From the NCBI RefSeq assembly GCF_000264995.1, contig NW_006767438.1, positions 1 to 64,000 on the forward strand: a stretch of DNA of 64,000 nucleotides. The letters are read 5' to 3'. The stretch comes from Punctularia strigosozonata HHB-11173 SS5 (lineage: Eukaryota; Basidiomycota; Agaricomycetes; Corticiales; Punctulariaceae). Shown in pieces: positions 44,772-57,193 of the stretch. Within the stretch, counting starts at the first letter, position 1, and every line of letters starts with the position of its first letter. Position numbers and translations under genes: made by a program. The notes beneath the pieces are model-generated. The model was not told the DNA's origin. It ran no database searches and saw only the letters and a list, made by a program, of their open reading frames with translations.

Positions 44772-46019
44772 ATGGCTGCTCCAGCACCCTCACCTATGCC
44801 AACGGGACTGCCCGATATACCGATCCCGCCGGGCATGACCGTCCCGGAGTTCGAGGCGCTTCAGAGGAATCTATGTGAGCACTTGTCAAGATTGCCTCAC
44901 GTATCGTGCTGAACTCCACATCACAGTCGCAATATCGGCAACCACAGTGGTAGCGTTCTCGATCATATGCTGGGACTAGTACGTGTAGTATGGCGATACT
45001 TGCTCCGAAACCGCCTAAACCAACATTCAAGCCTCATGCTCCTGCCGGATGAGATCCGCCTTTACAGGAAAGGCGGCGAAGAGCTGTGGGTAACTCCGAT
45101 CACCTATGCGTAGGTCATCGTACACATTCACGACCCGCGTAAATGTTCATGAACGTGTTCTCGTTCAGGTTCATCGTCTTGCGATACTCCGTCTTTGTGG
45201 CATTCCTTCCCTCCTTATGGTTCACCACCTTGCAAACGCAGTTCTGCCAGCTGAGCGTCAACATATCCGAAGGCGGCCTCATCCTCATAGCCGCCTCCTC
45301 GGGGATCATCTTCGCCAGCCGCGCTATCGCTATATGGGGCGGAAACAAGTGGATTGCTATATCCGTCGGGGTTCTGTACGTTGGGATGACAGCGTGTTGG
45401 GTTAGTCTCGTTTATGGGGATTTATCGTGGGATGTTTGCTGACATGCTCTTGCCCAGATCGTGTCCGCTCTACAGAACCATAGCGTCGCCGGACCTCCGA
45501 CCCCCCTATTCACCAACTGCATGTTTAAGCCGCTCCCCTCGTGGGCGTCGATCTGCTACGGCGCCTCGGTCGTGTACGATCTCGCCGTCTTTATCTTGTC
45601 GCTCGTCAAGCTGAAGAGCCGCGGGTTGCGCGAGTCTGCCGTGAGCCAGAAGGTTTACAAAGACAGCCTTGTGTACGTTGCGGCGGCAGCGGCGATGAAC
45701 ATCACCGTGCTGGTTATTGAAGCCCTTCCCGAGAGCTTCAACCTCATCAAGCCTACCGTTGTGCCATTCTCGGCGGTGGTGACGGTGAGCGTCTCGTTGA
45801 TTGCCGTCGACAGCATATTCCTTCTGACCTCGTCTTTAGGCGACGATGTCGCAGCGCGTGTATCTCAACCTGAAGTTGTACAGCGCACACTCGCAGCCTC
45901 CGTTGCCGACCAGCCTTCCGGCTAGACCTCCCTCTAGGGCTGCAGCATCGACACTGAAGATAGGAAGCCACCAGGCTCTCGTGAATTCATATGAAATGTA
46001 CTCTACAGATAGATCATGA
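44772..46019 (+). CDS. DUF6533-type integral membrane protein, copy 1
   Basis: Start MAAPAPSPMPTGLPDIPIPP. An intron (donor after RNL) leads to FAISATTVVAFSIICWDYLM with LLPDEIRLYRKGGEELWVTP, which is the DUF6533 motif (WDYLxLLPDEIxLY). Next come FIVLRYSVFVAFLPSLWFTT, LILIAASSGIIFASRAIAIW, KWIAISVGVLYVGMTACW, IVSALQNHSVAGPPTPLFTN, SICYGASVVYDLAVFILSLV and a last helix. The final intron starts at GTGAGC after VVT. After it the frame continues ATMSQRVYLNLKLYSAHSQP to the stop at 46019. Seven hydrophobic helices are expected, with a soluble C-tail. Function unknown. It is paralogous to the two neighbouring copies. Confidence 0.75.
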
Positions 46020-46279
46020 TGTTGAAGGCATGGGGGACGCTGGACATGAAACAATAGTTTCCGAATCTACACCCATGTACGTTTTGGTTAGAGATCGACC
46101 AAACCGTAGATGTTCCTTCCAATCAAATATACAATATAGCAACCTGAACGTAACGTTTCGCCTTCAAGACGCACTCCTTTATCGAAACAGTGTTGTAATT
46201 CGTTACATCGTGGCAGATCGTCGTAAAATGGTGCAGCACTTGTTGCGAGTAGGGATCATCCGCAGTTTAGTCATCTTGA

Positions 46280-47544
46280 TCATCGTGGCAAAGGCGGCGC
46301 ATCGCGATATGATGCAGTCGTAATCCGTTGAGCGTCCCCTAACGTGGTCCAGGACGAAGGTGGCCGGGTCGATGGACGACTGCGAGTCATGGTCGAGCCG
46401 ACATAGCAGCCTTTTTCATCGTCAAATACGGTTTGATCCTTCCTCGCTTGCTTCAGGTTCAGGTATACCCGCTGTGACATAGTCGCCTACAGAACTCGTT
46501 GAGCACGACATCATATTATTGAAATTGCGATGAGCACTCACGGTTATCACAGTGGAGAAAGGTACAACCGTAGGCTTGAGGAGTTCAAAGCTATCAGGCA
46601 ATGCTTGAATAGAGACAACCGTGATGTTCATGGCAGCGGTAGTAGCCATGTAAAGCAGGCTATCTCGATAGATCTGCCTGCTGATTGCGGAGTCCTTGAG
46701 GGTCGGGCTCTTTAACTTCGCGAGGGTCATGATGAAGATGACCACATCGTAGACGACAGATGACGCGTAACTGATCGGTGCCCATGGCACGAGGTCGACC
46801 AAGATGCAATTCGAGAACAGAGGCGTTGGCGGGCCCGGAACTGCGTGGTACTGCAGACCTACGACAACCTGAGTAGTAAATTAGCCTGAGTAGATGTAAT
46901 AGATCGTGGTTATCCCTACCCAACAGACTACCATTGCGACATAGAGACACCCAACAAGTAGAGTGACCCCTCTGGAACCACCCCAGATGGCGACAACGCG
47001 GTTAGCGAAGATAACGCCGGAGGAAGCTACGACCAGGACCAGACCAAGTTCCGACAGGGTCACAGTGAGCTGGCAGAATCGAGTTTGCAGAGACGTGAAG
47101 AAGACAGAAGGTACCATCGCAACGAACACAGAGTACCGTAGAACAACAAATCTGATGCGAAACGGTAAGTAGGCTGTAGTGAGCCGGAGTCCCGACGTTG
47201 AGACTCACGCATAGGTGACCGGTGTCATCCATAGAGCCTTTCCTCCATTACGATACAGACGCAACTCGGCCCGTAACAAAGCAAGGCTGAAATTGCGCTG
47301 TGAGGGCTCAATCATTGAATTTTGATGGGGAGTACTCACTAGTCCCAGCAGACGATAGCAGCTGTTGCAATCGTGGTGATCGAAATCGCGACTGAAAGAG
47401 ATGTTTGAATCAAACAACAGGCCTAGGATGAGGCGGACTGCGGCGCGACTTACAGAGCTGCTTTTGCAAGGAGGCCGGGGGTGGGCCTGAGGAAGGTTCA
47501 AGCAGAGAGCTGGTGTTCAATGAGGAAGTAGGAAGCGACGGCAT
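46280..47544 (-). CDS. DUF6533-type integral membrane protein, copy 2
   Basis: Start MPSLPTSSLNTSSLLEPSSG at 47544, then after an intron FAISITTIATAAIVCWDYLA with LLRAELRLYRNGGKALWMTP (the acidic pair of the motif is partly changed from DE to AE). Downstream: VLRYSVFVAMVPSVFFTSLQ, LVLVVASSGVIFANRVVAIW, LLVGCLYVAMVVCWVG, VVGLQYHAVPGPPTPLFSNC, SYASSVVYDVVIFIMTLAKL, SLLYMATTAAMNITVVSIQA and the last helix. The conserved ATMSQRVYLNLKQARKDQ tail comes after an intron with a GTGAGT donor. It keeps exon borders with copies 1 and 3. Convergent with copy 1 across about 260 bases, which suggests an inverted duplication. Confidence 0.75.
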
Positions 47545-48934
47545 TATTGGGATAGATCTATGTCAAGCAAAACACCGAGAGAATAAAGTGCTCGACCCAG
47601 TCGAATGAAATTAGGCCAAAGGAGATAGAAAGAAGGAGAAAGGAGGATCCAGCCTCGACGTCGAGTACGAATGCCAGCCCTGACGGTCAAAGAGTGGATC
47701 GGGGGCATGCATACACAGCTCCGGTAGTTATGGAGGATCGCTAGGGAGCATCCACAACTGCGGAAGTCGTTCAACCCTCCATTAAGCGCATAAGAACCTT
47801 CGAAATGACCGGGACATGCCGGTGCGGATATTATGTAGCCAATCCGAGGTCGCAGGTGCTAGATAGCCGAAGTGATCTGCAGCAATGCATCTGCCAGCAC
47901 GATGATAACGAGGATCCCGGATCAAGGAAAATATGATAGAGAGTCAGCCTGAGCAGAGCTAGGAAGCGACTGGGCCAGGATTCTTCGAAGTAACTATGCA
48001 TTCGCATGAAGCACAAAACGACGTCTATCGCGCCAGTGAAACCGTCGCAAGTGGGCCAGCACATCGCTGCGTTGCGGGCCCAAGGAAGTGAAAACATTTC
48101 TCTGGCGGTGTTGCACTGCGGCCTCAGTTGATAGATGTCGATTGATGAAGGATAAAGAGCTCGTAATAATACTTCATGCTGCACTGAAGCACTGCGTCGT
48201 AACATCAACTGATGCTTCCCCCACTGATGGTGTGAATGCCGCAGTACCGCCGCATAGCTCATAGCTACAGACACTAGTGGGAGCACAGAGCGTGCTTTGT
48301 GATGATTTTGATCTCCGAGTCAGCATAGCGCCAGACATAGCCGATAGGTGAGCGCTCAGTGCTGGACCGCCTGGACCGTGGACGTTGCGTGGACGTGATG
48401 TGAAGCAAGGCAAGTGGGTTCTATTTTTAGGTCAGCGGCTCCCGTCTCGGAACTTGCCGCTCGCTCACACTTGCTGCGTCTCCGCCAATTGCACGACCAC
48501 TGCCTCAGGTTTGGCTCATGCGCACACCGGCGCACGCGTGCCAAAGTTCGATGTCCAAGCAACGACGAATGGTTTAATGTCTGTATACTTGTTCTGGCGA
48601 CTGTAACTCGCTCCGACAATGTTCGCTTTCAATCCGGATCCGCCCTCAACGGTATCCCGACTTGACAAGTCAAAGACCCTGTCGGCTTGTCACCACACTC
48701 AGAAAGACGTATGTCTGGTCCCAAGCGCTACGACCGATTAGTATACAGGTCTTCACCTGCGGCCGTCCTCTTCATGGCGTGAGCGTACTTACCAATCAAG
48801 CCTGCGTCCGACTCGGACTGGGACATGGTGTGATAGTAAGCTATGATTAAGCTTGGGCATTGCTCCATCTGGCGACAACGCGAGGGTACAAGAAGGAATC
48901 ACAAACCACGTTCGGCTTTAATCATCTCAGAATC
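47545..48934. other. intergenic / unassigned
   Basis: A minus-strand open frame of 151 residues (48286-47831) includes a Leu/Phe-rich part (RFLALLRLTLYHIFLDPGSS) but lacks a recognisable fold. No gene is claimed. The right part is the thiolase promoter. Confidence 0.4.
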
Positions 48935-50423
<1,489 letters not shown>

Positions 50424-50642
50424 TAATACAACATCAAGGACTATGCCCAATCGAGTGGCATGCCATATAGAATTCGAATCATGTCTGTCTTGTCCTGAAG
50501 AATCGAGGTGAAAATAACAATATAAATGTTGAAGGATCCCGCTGCAATGATGTAGATGGGATGAAAGTGCGTGCGACGTCTGTCGCTCTCGTTGGTCTTG
50601 GACGGATTGTCCAGAGCAAGGCGAATAAATATGCCATATCGT

Positions 50643-51955
50643 TTAGCGTGGAATGTACCTGGGGCTGCCTCCCGCGTTTTCCCATCGGGGCTTGACAGTC
50701 TCGTCGTTCCAGGGGTCAGGACGGCCGCGCTCCGCGATGGGTGCGCCGATCCACGCAGTTTGTGGCTTCGGGTTGAAGCTATCACCGGGGAGGACGGAAG
50801 AGTTAGATGGTAAGCCGGCCTGGACACGTTGTTGCCTGTGATGGAACAACTTGAGGTTGAGGTACACGCGCTGAGCCATCGTGACCTGACGCAACATGAG
50901 TAAAACGAAAGTCGAGGGTCGGTGAGCTCATACTCACAGTAACGACAGTCGAGAAAGGAACGGCAGTGGGTTTGATCATGTCGAACCGTGAGGGCAAGGC
51001 CTGGATCGTGAACACGGTAATGTTGGTCACCGCCGTCGCAATGAAGTACAGCAGGTTATCGGCGTAGATTTGCTTGCTGATCGCTGAGTTTGCCAAGCTT
51101 CCGGTCTTCAACTTCATCATCGTAAGAATGAGGACGATAACGTCGAACGCCACCGAGGAGGCGTAGCTGATGGGAGCCCACGAGACAATAGGCTGCATCT
51201 GGCAGTTGGAACCGAACGGCGTCGGTGGACCGGTGATCGCGCTGTAGTGCGCCGCTACCAGAATCTATCCGTATTCATGTCAATACCAACCGGTCTTGGC
51301 AGTGTACGATTCACTCACCCAGCAAGCCAGCATTCCGAGGTAGATGACTGTTACCAGTGCTATGATAATCTTTGAATTCCCCCAGATGGCGACCACCCGG
51401 TTGCAGAAAATGATTCCCGACGATGCTACGACGAGCACCACCCCCACCTGACTCGCGATTACCGCTACTTCGCAGAATTGCGTTTGCAGCGAAGTAAACC
51501 AGAGCGCAGAAAATGTGGCAACAAAGGCGGAGTATCGCAGGATAATAAATCTGAGCGGATCATCAACCTCCTGTAGCCATTTAAGAAGGCGAGAGACCTA
51601 CGCCCAAGTTGCCGGCGTGAGCCAGACTTGTCTGCTGTGAGACCTGTACAGGGCTAGTTCGTCCCGGATCAGGACAACGCTAAGCAGAATTATGTGAGCC
51701 TTCTACCCATTGGAGCAAACCGCAGGAGCAACTTACTAGTCCCAACCGATGAGCGCGAACGCGACAGCAACGGTGATCGCGACCGTTACTGATGAGATGT
51801 CAGTGATCTTGCGAAGGTACAGACATGGCGAGTGTCTCACCCAGCTGACCCTGAAGGGTCTCGTATTGACCGAGCGTCATCCCAGGAGGCAGAGGGATCT
51901 CCGCAGTACTGGGAGCGGGAGCCAGAGGAGCATCCGTAGAGCTCGGCGAAGACAT
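50643..51955 (-). CDS. DUF6533-type integral membrane protein, copy 3
   Basis: Start MSSPSSTDAPLAPAPSTAEI at 51955, with the same Pro-rich lead as copy 1 (PLPPGMTLGQYETLQGQL). After introns: VTVAITVAVAFALIGWD, ALYRSHSRQVWLTPATWA (the LPDEI stretch is weakly kept), ILRYSAFVATFSALWFTSLQ, VGVVLVVASSGIIFCNRVVA, ILVAAHYSAITGPPTPFGSN, ISYASSVAFDVIVLILTMMK, LLYFIATAVTNITVFTIQAL and the tail TMAQRVYLNLKLFHHRQQRV that ends IPR. It shares layout and the MxQRVYLNLK tail border with copies 1 and 2 and is clearly the third member of the local family. Confidence 0.7.
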
Positions 51956-53456
51956 AGCAGAGGATCGTAAAGCTTGAAGAGAAGTTGAACGAAGAGAAGA
52001 AAGGGGGGATTCTTCCTCAAGCTGATACGAAGGGGTAGCAGAAGTATATACGACGAAGGAAGATGCAGCGAACCGCGCAAATCAGGCGACGGCAGGGCTC
52101 ACAAGGAATCCAAGACCCATCCGTTCCGTTGCGTAGGCAAATATATACCAATGTCGAAGAGTATGCAGGCAGAGATCTTCAGGATAAGTCCCACCCCTGT
52201 CGACGCACAATGCGCAGAACCACAGGGACATGATCTCCGTGTCAGAACAACCTGTGCAAGCACGGCATCGCAATGGCAGAACGTCGGGACGAAATCCCGG
52301 ATATGTAAAGCTTCAGCTAAGATCATTACCGAGCTGGACCATGATTCTTGACGGTCGCAGAGAATATGACATAGAAGGCGAGTACGCATGAGGACAGCGC
52401 AACAGATGATCAAAAGGTAGTCTTCAGGATCCGCACCCATCCAGCTACCCGCGGGAGTCGAAGGAGGGGAAAGTTGGAACATCTCCTAAAAAGGAATATC
52501 ATCATTGAGTTCTCTACAGGTGGAATTCCCATGGTCTCTCACATGTATCAGTCTGCCTACCGACCCTTGATTGATTCTTGAGGCTATCTATAGGGTCAGC
52601 ATGTAACGCCTTACACTCTCCACTTCAGCTGGCAGCATCCGAAGAAAACGTCAGACATGAATTCGTGTCCACATGCATCTCGCTGGCCTGTCATCGAACG
52701 AGATCATTGGGGTGCTTTGCATGGTCCTCCGGGACTGTCCACCGATGCAGATATGTCATTGAGCTGCGGCAAGAGCTCGTCCAGTCAGCAGGTACATGCC
52801 GAGCAGGCAAGAGAGCCTCATTCAACCCGGACGCAGCATTCTATTCGATAGCAAATAGTCAGTACGCCCTCGCTCCGACGAGGACGCTGTACATCACTCA
52901 CCGCCCCTTGAAACTGATCTTAGCCGTGCCGAGTTCAGGGCTATACCGTGCGCAGGTCGTTAGAGGTGCACCTTGTGGCTATTACTGGCCGTCTTCCTGA
53001 TCCCTCGGGCCCTGGAATGGTGCTTCGCCCCGGTCGTACCTTGCATGAAACTACAGTTGGACTCATCCAGGGCAAGCTCCATAAAATCCGAAGTTGTGAT
53101 GGCATCATGTTCATAGCAATGTAACGCCTCATTGAACCCACCCCCAGCTCGAAGTCGCTGCATTCGGGTTTGTGTCCATACTGAATGTGCGTAGACCGTG
53201 CACGCCGCCTTTCTTGTGCGATACATAGGCCGAGGCGTATATCCCGCTTGTTTGCAAGACAACAGGACGTAATGGTAAGTCAAGCAAGTCAGCCACAGTC
53301 GATGAGCGCGCGCTTGGTAGGATTCTTGAAGCGGCCGCGTTTGGCACCGTGACGACACAGACAACGCGACGCCGTCTTGGTCTCCGTCCCGTTCATTCCT
53401 GTACTGTACTCATTCGTTACTTGAATACCTGGAACGACACTCGACGGCTCTTCGAC
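51956..53456. other. unassigned 1.5-kb stretch
   Basis: Overlapping short open frames on both strands, such as a minus-strand one beginning MFQLSPPSTPAGSWMGADPE with a hydrophobic start (52482-52099), have no consistent splice model. No gene is claimed. The right end is the ATG18 promoter. Confidence 0.4.
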
Positions 53457-55110
53457 ATGACTGAGCGTTCCAATCCCAACATGCTGTTCGCCAACTTTAA
53501 CCAGGACTTCACGTAAGACCCATCCTGGTGCCGGACCGCCACCAACCTCCGTATTCATGTTGCCCGAACGCGCAGATGCATTTCAGTGGGGACCAAGAAA
53601 GGCTATAGCATCACGAACTGCGACCCGTTCGGTCGCGTGTACACGATGAGTATGTCTCAGCCGCTGGGGTGGTGGTCGATATGCGAAGACTAAGGATAGG
53701 ACAGACGATGGCGCGCGGGGTATCGTGGAGATGCTCTTCTGTACATCGTTGATTGCTCTTGTCGGCGCGGCGGACCAGCCTCAGTCAAGTCCGCGGAAAC
53801 TTCAGATCGTTAATACGAAGGTATGTCCGCCTGCTACCGCTCTATGTGCTCAGGGTTGATCCTCTCATAGCGACAATCCATGATCTGCGAACTCCTTTTC
53901 CCATCGTCTATACTGGCCGTCAAACTGAACCGAAAAACGCTTGTGATAGTTCTCGAGTCGGAGATATACATCTACGACATTTCGAACATGCGCCTGCTAC
54001 ACGTTATTGAGACGACACCCAATCCAGAAGGTTAGTCGGCACGCTGTTCAACACTCTGATTCCATCTAACTGCCAAAACCGCAGCAATCGTCGCTCTATC
54101 ACCCTCCGCAGAAAACTCCTATCTCGCCTATCCCTCTCCCGTTCCCTCTCCCACTACCCCTCTTACCACGTCAGGGCCCTCCCCCGCGCCCAATACCCAG
54201 CAATCTGGGGATGTCCTTCTGTTCTCCACCCGATCCCTCACGGTGGCTAACGTGATCCAAGCGCATAAGGCGCCGATCTCTTTCCTCGCCCTAAACTCCT
54301 CTGGCACTCTTCTCGCGACCGCGTCCGACAAAGGTACCGTCATTCGCGTATGGTCCGTCCCCGGCGCCGAGAAGTTGTACCAGTTCAGGCGGGGGACGCG
54401 GGAAGCGAAGATCTACAGCATGAACTTCAACGTGGTCGGCACCTTGCTCGCTGTGAGCTCGGCGCACGACACCGTGCACATCTTCAAACTTGGTGGGCCT
54501 CAGAAGAGCTCGAAGGAAGCTGCGAAAGGCGGGACGAGCCCGAGTAGCCCTGAAGGATCTGTGGACAGTCGGGACGCTGGCGGATTGGAGGGCGGATATG
54601 AGGCATTCATCGACGGGAAGAAGAAGGGCAACAGTGTGTCGTGCGTATGAATTATTCTCGACATATGTCCGTTCCCTGATTGCTACCTCATCAGATCGAG
54701 CCTGAGAAGGCGCTCACTTGGACTTGCGAAAGGCGTTACAGGGGCCGTTGGTGGCTATTTGCCGAGTGCCATCACGGAGGTTTGGGAGCCATCGCGAGAC
54801 TTTGCGTCCCTTCGGCTACCCACCAGTGGTGCGCGGTGTATTGTCGCCCTTAGCGGGTACGCAGTCACCACACATGCGCTAGGATTCTTCTGACGAATCT
54901 GACAGGACGATGCCGCAGGTAATGGTCATATCTTCGGAAGGCTACTTCTACTCGTACAGCATCGACTTGGAGAATGGCGGAGAATGTTCGTTGATGAAAC
55001 AGTACAGGTGCGCTCTCGTCGTTCACCGTATTGCGTCCAGTTCCTGCAGTCCTGATTGCTATTGTAGTCTTCTCGATTCCGGTGAAGAGTCATCAAGCAT
55101 GGGCGACTAG
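53457..55110 (+). CDS. ATG18: autophagy PROPPIN ATG18 (WIPI-like)
   Basis: Start [19 protein letters not shown] at 53457. Introns join in frame to [20 protein letters not shown], then [20 protein letters not shown] with [19 protein letters not shown], then [20 protein letters not shown] and [17 protein letters not shown]. Next come [35 protein letters not shown] and the phosphoinositide-binding [18 protein letters not shown] (FRRG motif). The last exons give [40 protein letters not shown] and the end [13 protein letters not shown]. Seven WD-type blades fit a beta-propeller. It binds PI3P or PI(3,5)P2 at autophagic and vacuolar membranes (family knowledge). FRRG is intact. A MITE starts just after the stop. 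Confidence 0.9.
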
Positions 55111-55117
55111 GGGCTTA

Positions 55118-55362
55118 CTGTAGTTTTACGACCTTAGGTTCGTCCCCTGTCCCCTGGCAGCCCGAACTGAACCTAATTTCCTGTGTTGTCCCCTGTCCCC
55201 CGCCAAAATCCAGGGCCTGAACTGATCGTGAGAATATAATTTCTTACTGTGTGAATAATTTTAACTGACTCTGGTCAGTTTGCGAATTTCCCACGGCCCC
55301 GAACTTGCAGCTGTCCCCTGTCCCCCGGGAGGCGGACCGAACCTAAGGTCGTAAAACTACAG
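55118..55362. mobile_element. TA-flanked MITE with 25-bp perfect terminal inverted repeats
   Basis: The element is 245 bases long. Its ends are perfect inverted repeats of 25 bases (left starts CTGTAGTTTTACGACC, right ends in the reverse complement). TA dinucleotides flank it on both sides (55116-55117 and 55363-55364), the target duplication expected for Tc1/mariner-type elements. Three direct copies of a GTCCCCTGTCCCC-like block lie inside. It has no coding capacity. The perfect ends suggest recent insertion. It starts seven bases after the ATG18 stop codon and probably forms the ATG18 3' UTR. Confidence 0.85.
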
Positions 55363-55691
55363 TACACGCCTTTTTATAGTATTCCACTTCGTTTATGGGA
55401 TGTGACTAGCGCCACGGACAAGAGTAAGACCAACCAACATTACTGCTTATCAGGCGCTTAGCAGTCGTTGCAAGGGTCAGAGGACTGCTTGCAGACACGT
55501 AGGGGAATGGCATAGGAAACTATCCGATTGACACGTTCGAGTCATTCAGGGGGATCCATAGTAAGAGAGAGAGCTCCACGACGCCCAAGACAACGTTGAA
55601 ATCCCGCTACGACGCCGCGACGCCTATTGCAACTTAATCCCCATCGTTACTACGCTCGCCTTCAGATATCACTCGTTTCATGCACTTATTA
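55363..55691. other. intergenic
   Basis: No gene. Between the MITE and the convergent end of the double-cupin gene. Confidence 0.5.
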
Positions 55692-56774
55692 TTATTCTCG
55701 AGTTGCATACTTTTGCACTTTCTGTCCATGTACCTTGTCTTCCGATACTACCCATGAGGCCTTTCCTACGCCTCTATCTATCAGGACCCTCTTCCCTAGC
55801 AAAGGATAATGGCACTCGTCCACTGATGTGCTGGTGCCGCCGCACAGGTACACCAGCTCGGCATTCCCGCTCTTGAAAGCGTGCCCCCACGGCTTGCCCG
55901 CGGGGAACCCGGCGAAGTCGCCGGGTCGAACTTTGTGCTCCTTGACTTCGTGACCGGCCCCCTCTTGAACGCAGACCACTGCGTCGTCTCCGGCCTCCAG
56001 CACGTAGAACCACTCGTCGTCCACGCCGTGCCAATGAAGCACCGTGCTCGTCTGCTGCGGGCGCACGCGCTGGAAGTGGATGCTCGTCCGAGTGAGCCCG
56101 GCTCTTTCGCCCATGCGATTCTTGCCCACTTCCGCATTCGCGGGGTCGAGACGGTGCTTGTGGAAACCGGTGTGTCTATCGAATTCTGGCCCCGACGTTG
56201 TCATGAAGTACGGCGTGGATAGTGGGGAGGCAGGAGTCGGGGCGGATCGTCGCGCGCTGATGGTGTCCGCGTCGGCCACGGTCCACCGCGTGTCTTCGAC
56301 GCGATTGCTAACGAGCCTCTGTCCCATCTCAGGATAGATGCAGATGTCGATTGCCTCCCTGCTGCCGCCGCAGAGGTAGACCAGGTCACGTTCGCTTTCG
56401 TTCTTGAACCGATGCGCGAGCTCGTGCCCGGCGGGGAACGCGAAGAAGTCGCCCCGGCGGACCTGCTGCTCCTTCGCTTCGGCGGACCCTTCCTTAACGC
56501 AGATCGTGGCGCCCTCCGGCGCGTCCAGGATGTAGAACCACTCGTCGTCGTGGGTATGGTAATGCAGCGTCGTGCTTTCCATACCATTTCCCACCAAGCG
56601 GATAAGGTGGATGCCCGTCTTGGTGAGACCGACGCTGTCGCCCAGCGAGAGCTGGAGACGCTGGACGGCAGGATTCAGGACATGGGGGCGGAGATGGAGC
56701 GCATCTGGTTGCAATTCTCCGGTACGGATAAGATAAGGAGGATCGGGAGGGGATGATGTCGATTGGTTAGGCAT
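55692..56774 (-). CDS. double-cupin (bicupin) protein
   Basis: One uninterrupted exon, about 360 residues, starting MPNQSTSSPPDPPYLIRTGE. Cupin 1 shows TTLHYHTHDDEWFYILDAPE and GDFFAFPAGHELAHRFKN. Cupin 2 shows TVLHWHGVDDEWFYVLEAGD and GDFAGFPAGKPWGHAFKS. Both keep the two His, the Glu and the later His of cupin metal sites. Both domains also share the entry PYLIRTG/YFMTTSG and the exit DLVYLCGGSR/ELVYLCGGTS with the single-cupin gene at 23394-24113. Without signal or membrane segment it is likely cytosolic. Binding or dioxygenase chemistry is typical of cupins, but no substrate is suggested. The double domain arose by internal duplication (inference). Confidence 0.75.
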   Translation of the reverse strand: MPNQSTSSPPDPPYLIRTGELQPDALHLRPHVLNPAVQRLQLSLGDSVGLTKTGIHLIRLVGNGMESTTLHYHTHDDEWFYILDAPEGATICVKEGSAEAKEQQVRRGDFFAFPAGHELAHRFKNESERDLVYLCGGSREAIDICIYPEMGQRLVSNRVEDTRWTVADADTISARRSAPTPASPLSTPYFMTTSGPEFDRHTGFHKHRLDPANAEVGKNRMGERAGLTRTSIHFQRVRPQQTSTVLHWHGVDDEWFYVLEAGDDAVVCVQEGAGHEVKEHKVRPGDFAGFPAGKPWGHAFKSGNAELVYLCGGTSTSVDECHYPLLGKRVLIDRGVGKASWVVSEDKVHGQKVQKYATRE

Positions 56775-57193
56775 GCTAGCGGTGTGATCAAGATAGATTA
56801 GCACAACGCCACGCCAGATACTTATGGAGGTGAAATCGGGTCATACTGCGGGGTAGGGAGTCATATCTTCCCCAACCCTACGCAAGTCCAGAGTGAAATG
56901 TGATTCAGCGCCGTCCTCTGCGGGGCGCTTGAGGTAGCTTGAGGTTCGCAAGGATACGTGTTGGACGGAACCGAGAGTGAACCGGATACGCTTGCCGGTT
57001 GCCGGTGCGCTGTGACACTAACTTGGAATTAGGCACGTTTACGTCATGGTATATGTCTCTTTTTTTGGAACATATGCAGCTTAGCCACTGACATTTCTCT
57101 CGCCTCCGTCGTCATATCTCCATCAACGAGTGAACGGGCCAGGATGGATATCCACATCTTCACCATCATCCACCACCACCCCCCTCACCCACC
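56775..57193. other. divergent promoter region
   Basis: No gene. Shared upstream region of the double-cupin gene (minus) and the PSD gene (plus). A CT/CAC-rich stretch (ATCCACCACCACCCCC) lies just before 57194. Confidence 0.5.

Noticed and set aside
48174-48286. Possible fourth membrane-protein copy near the DUF6533 cluster
   Set aside because: No GGxELW or QRVYLNLK motif and no in-frame exon chain.
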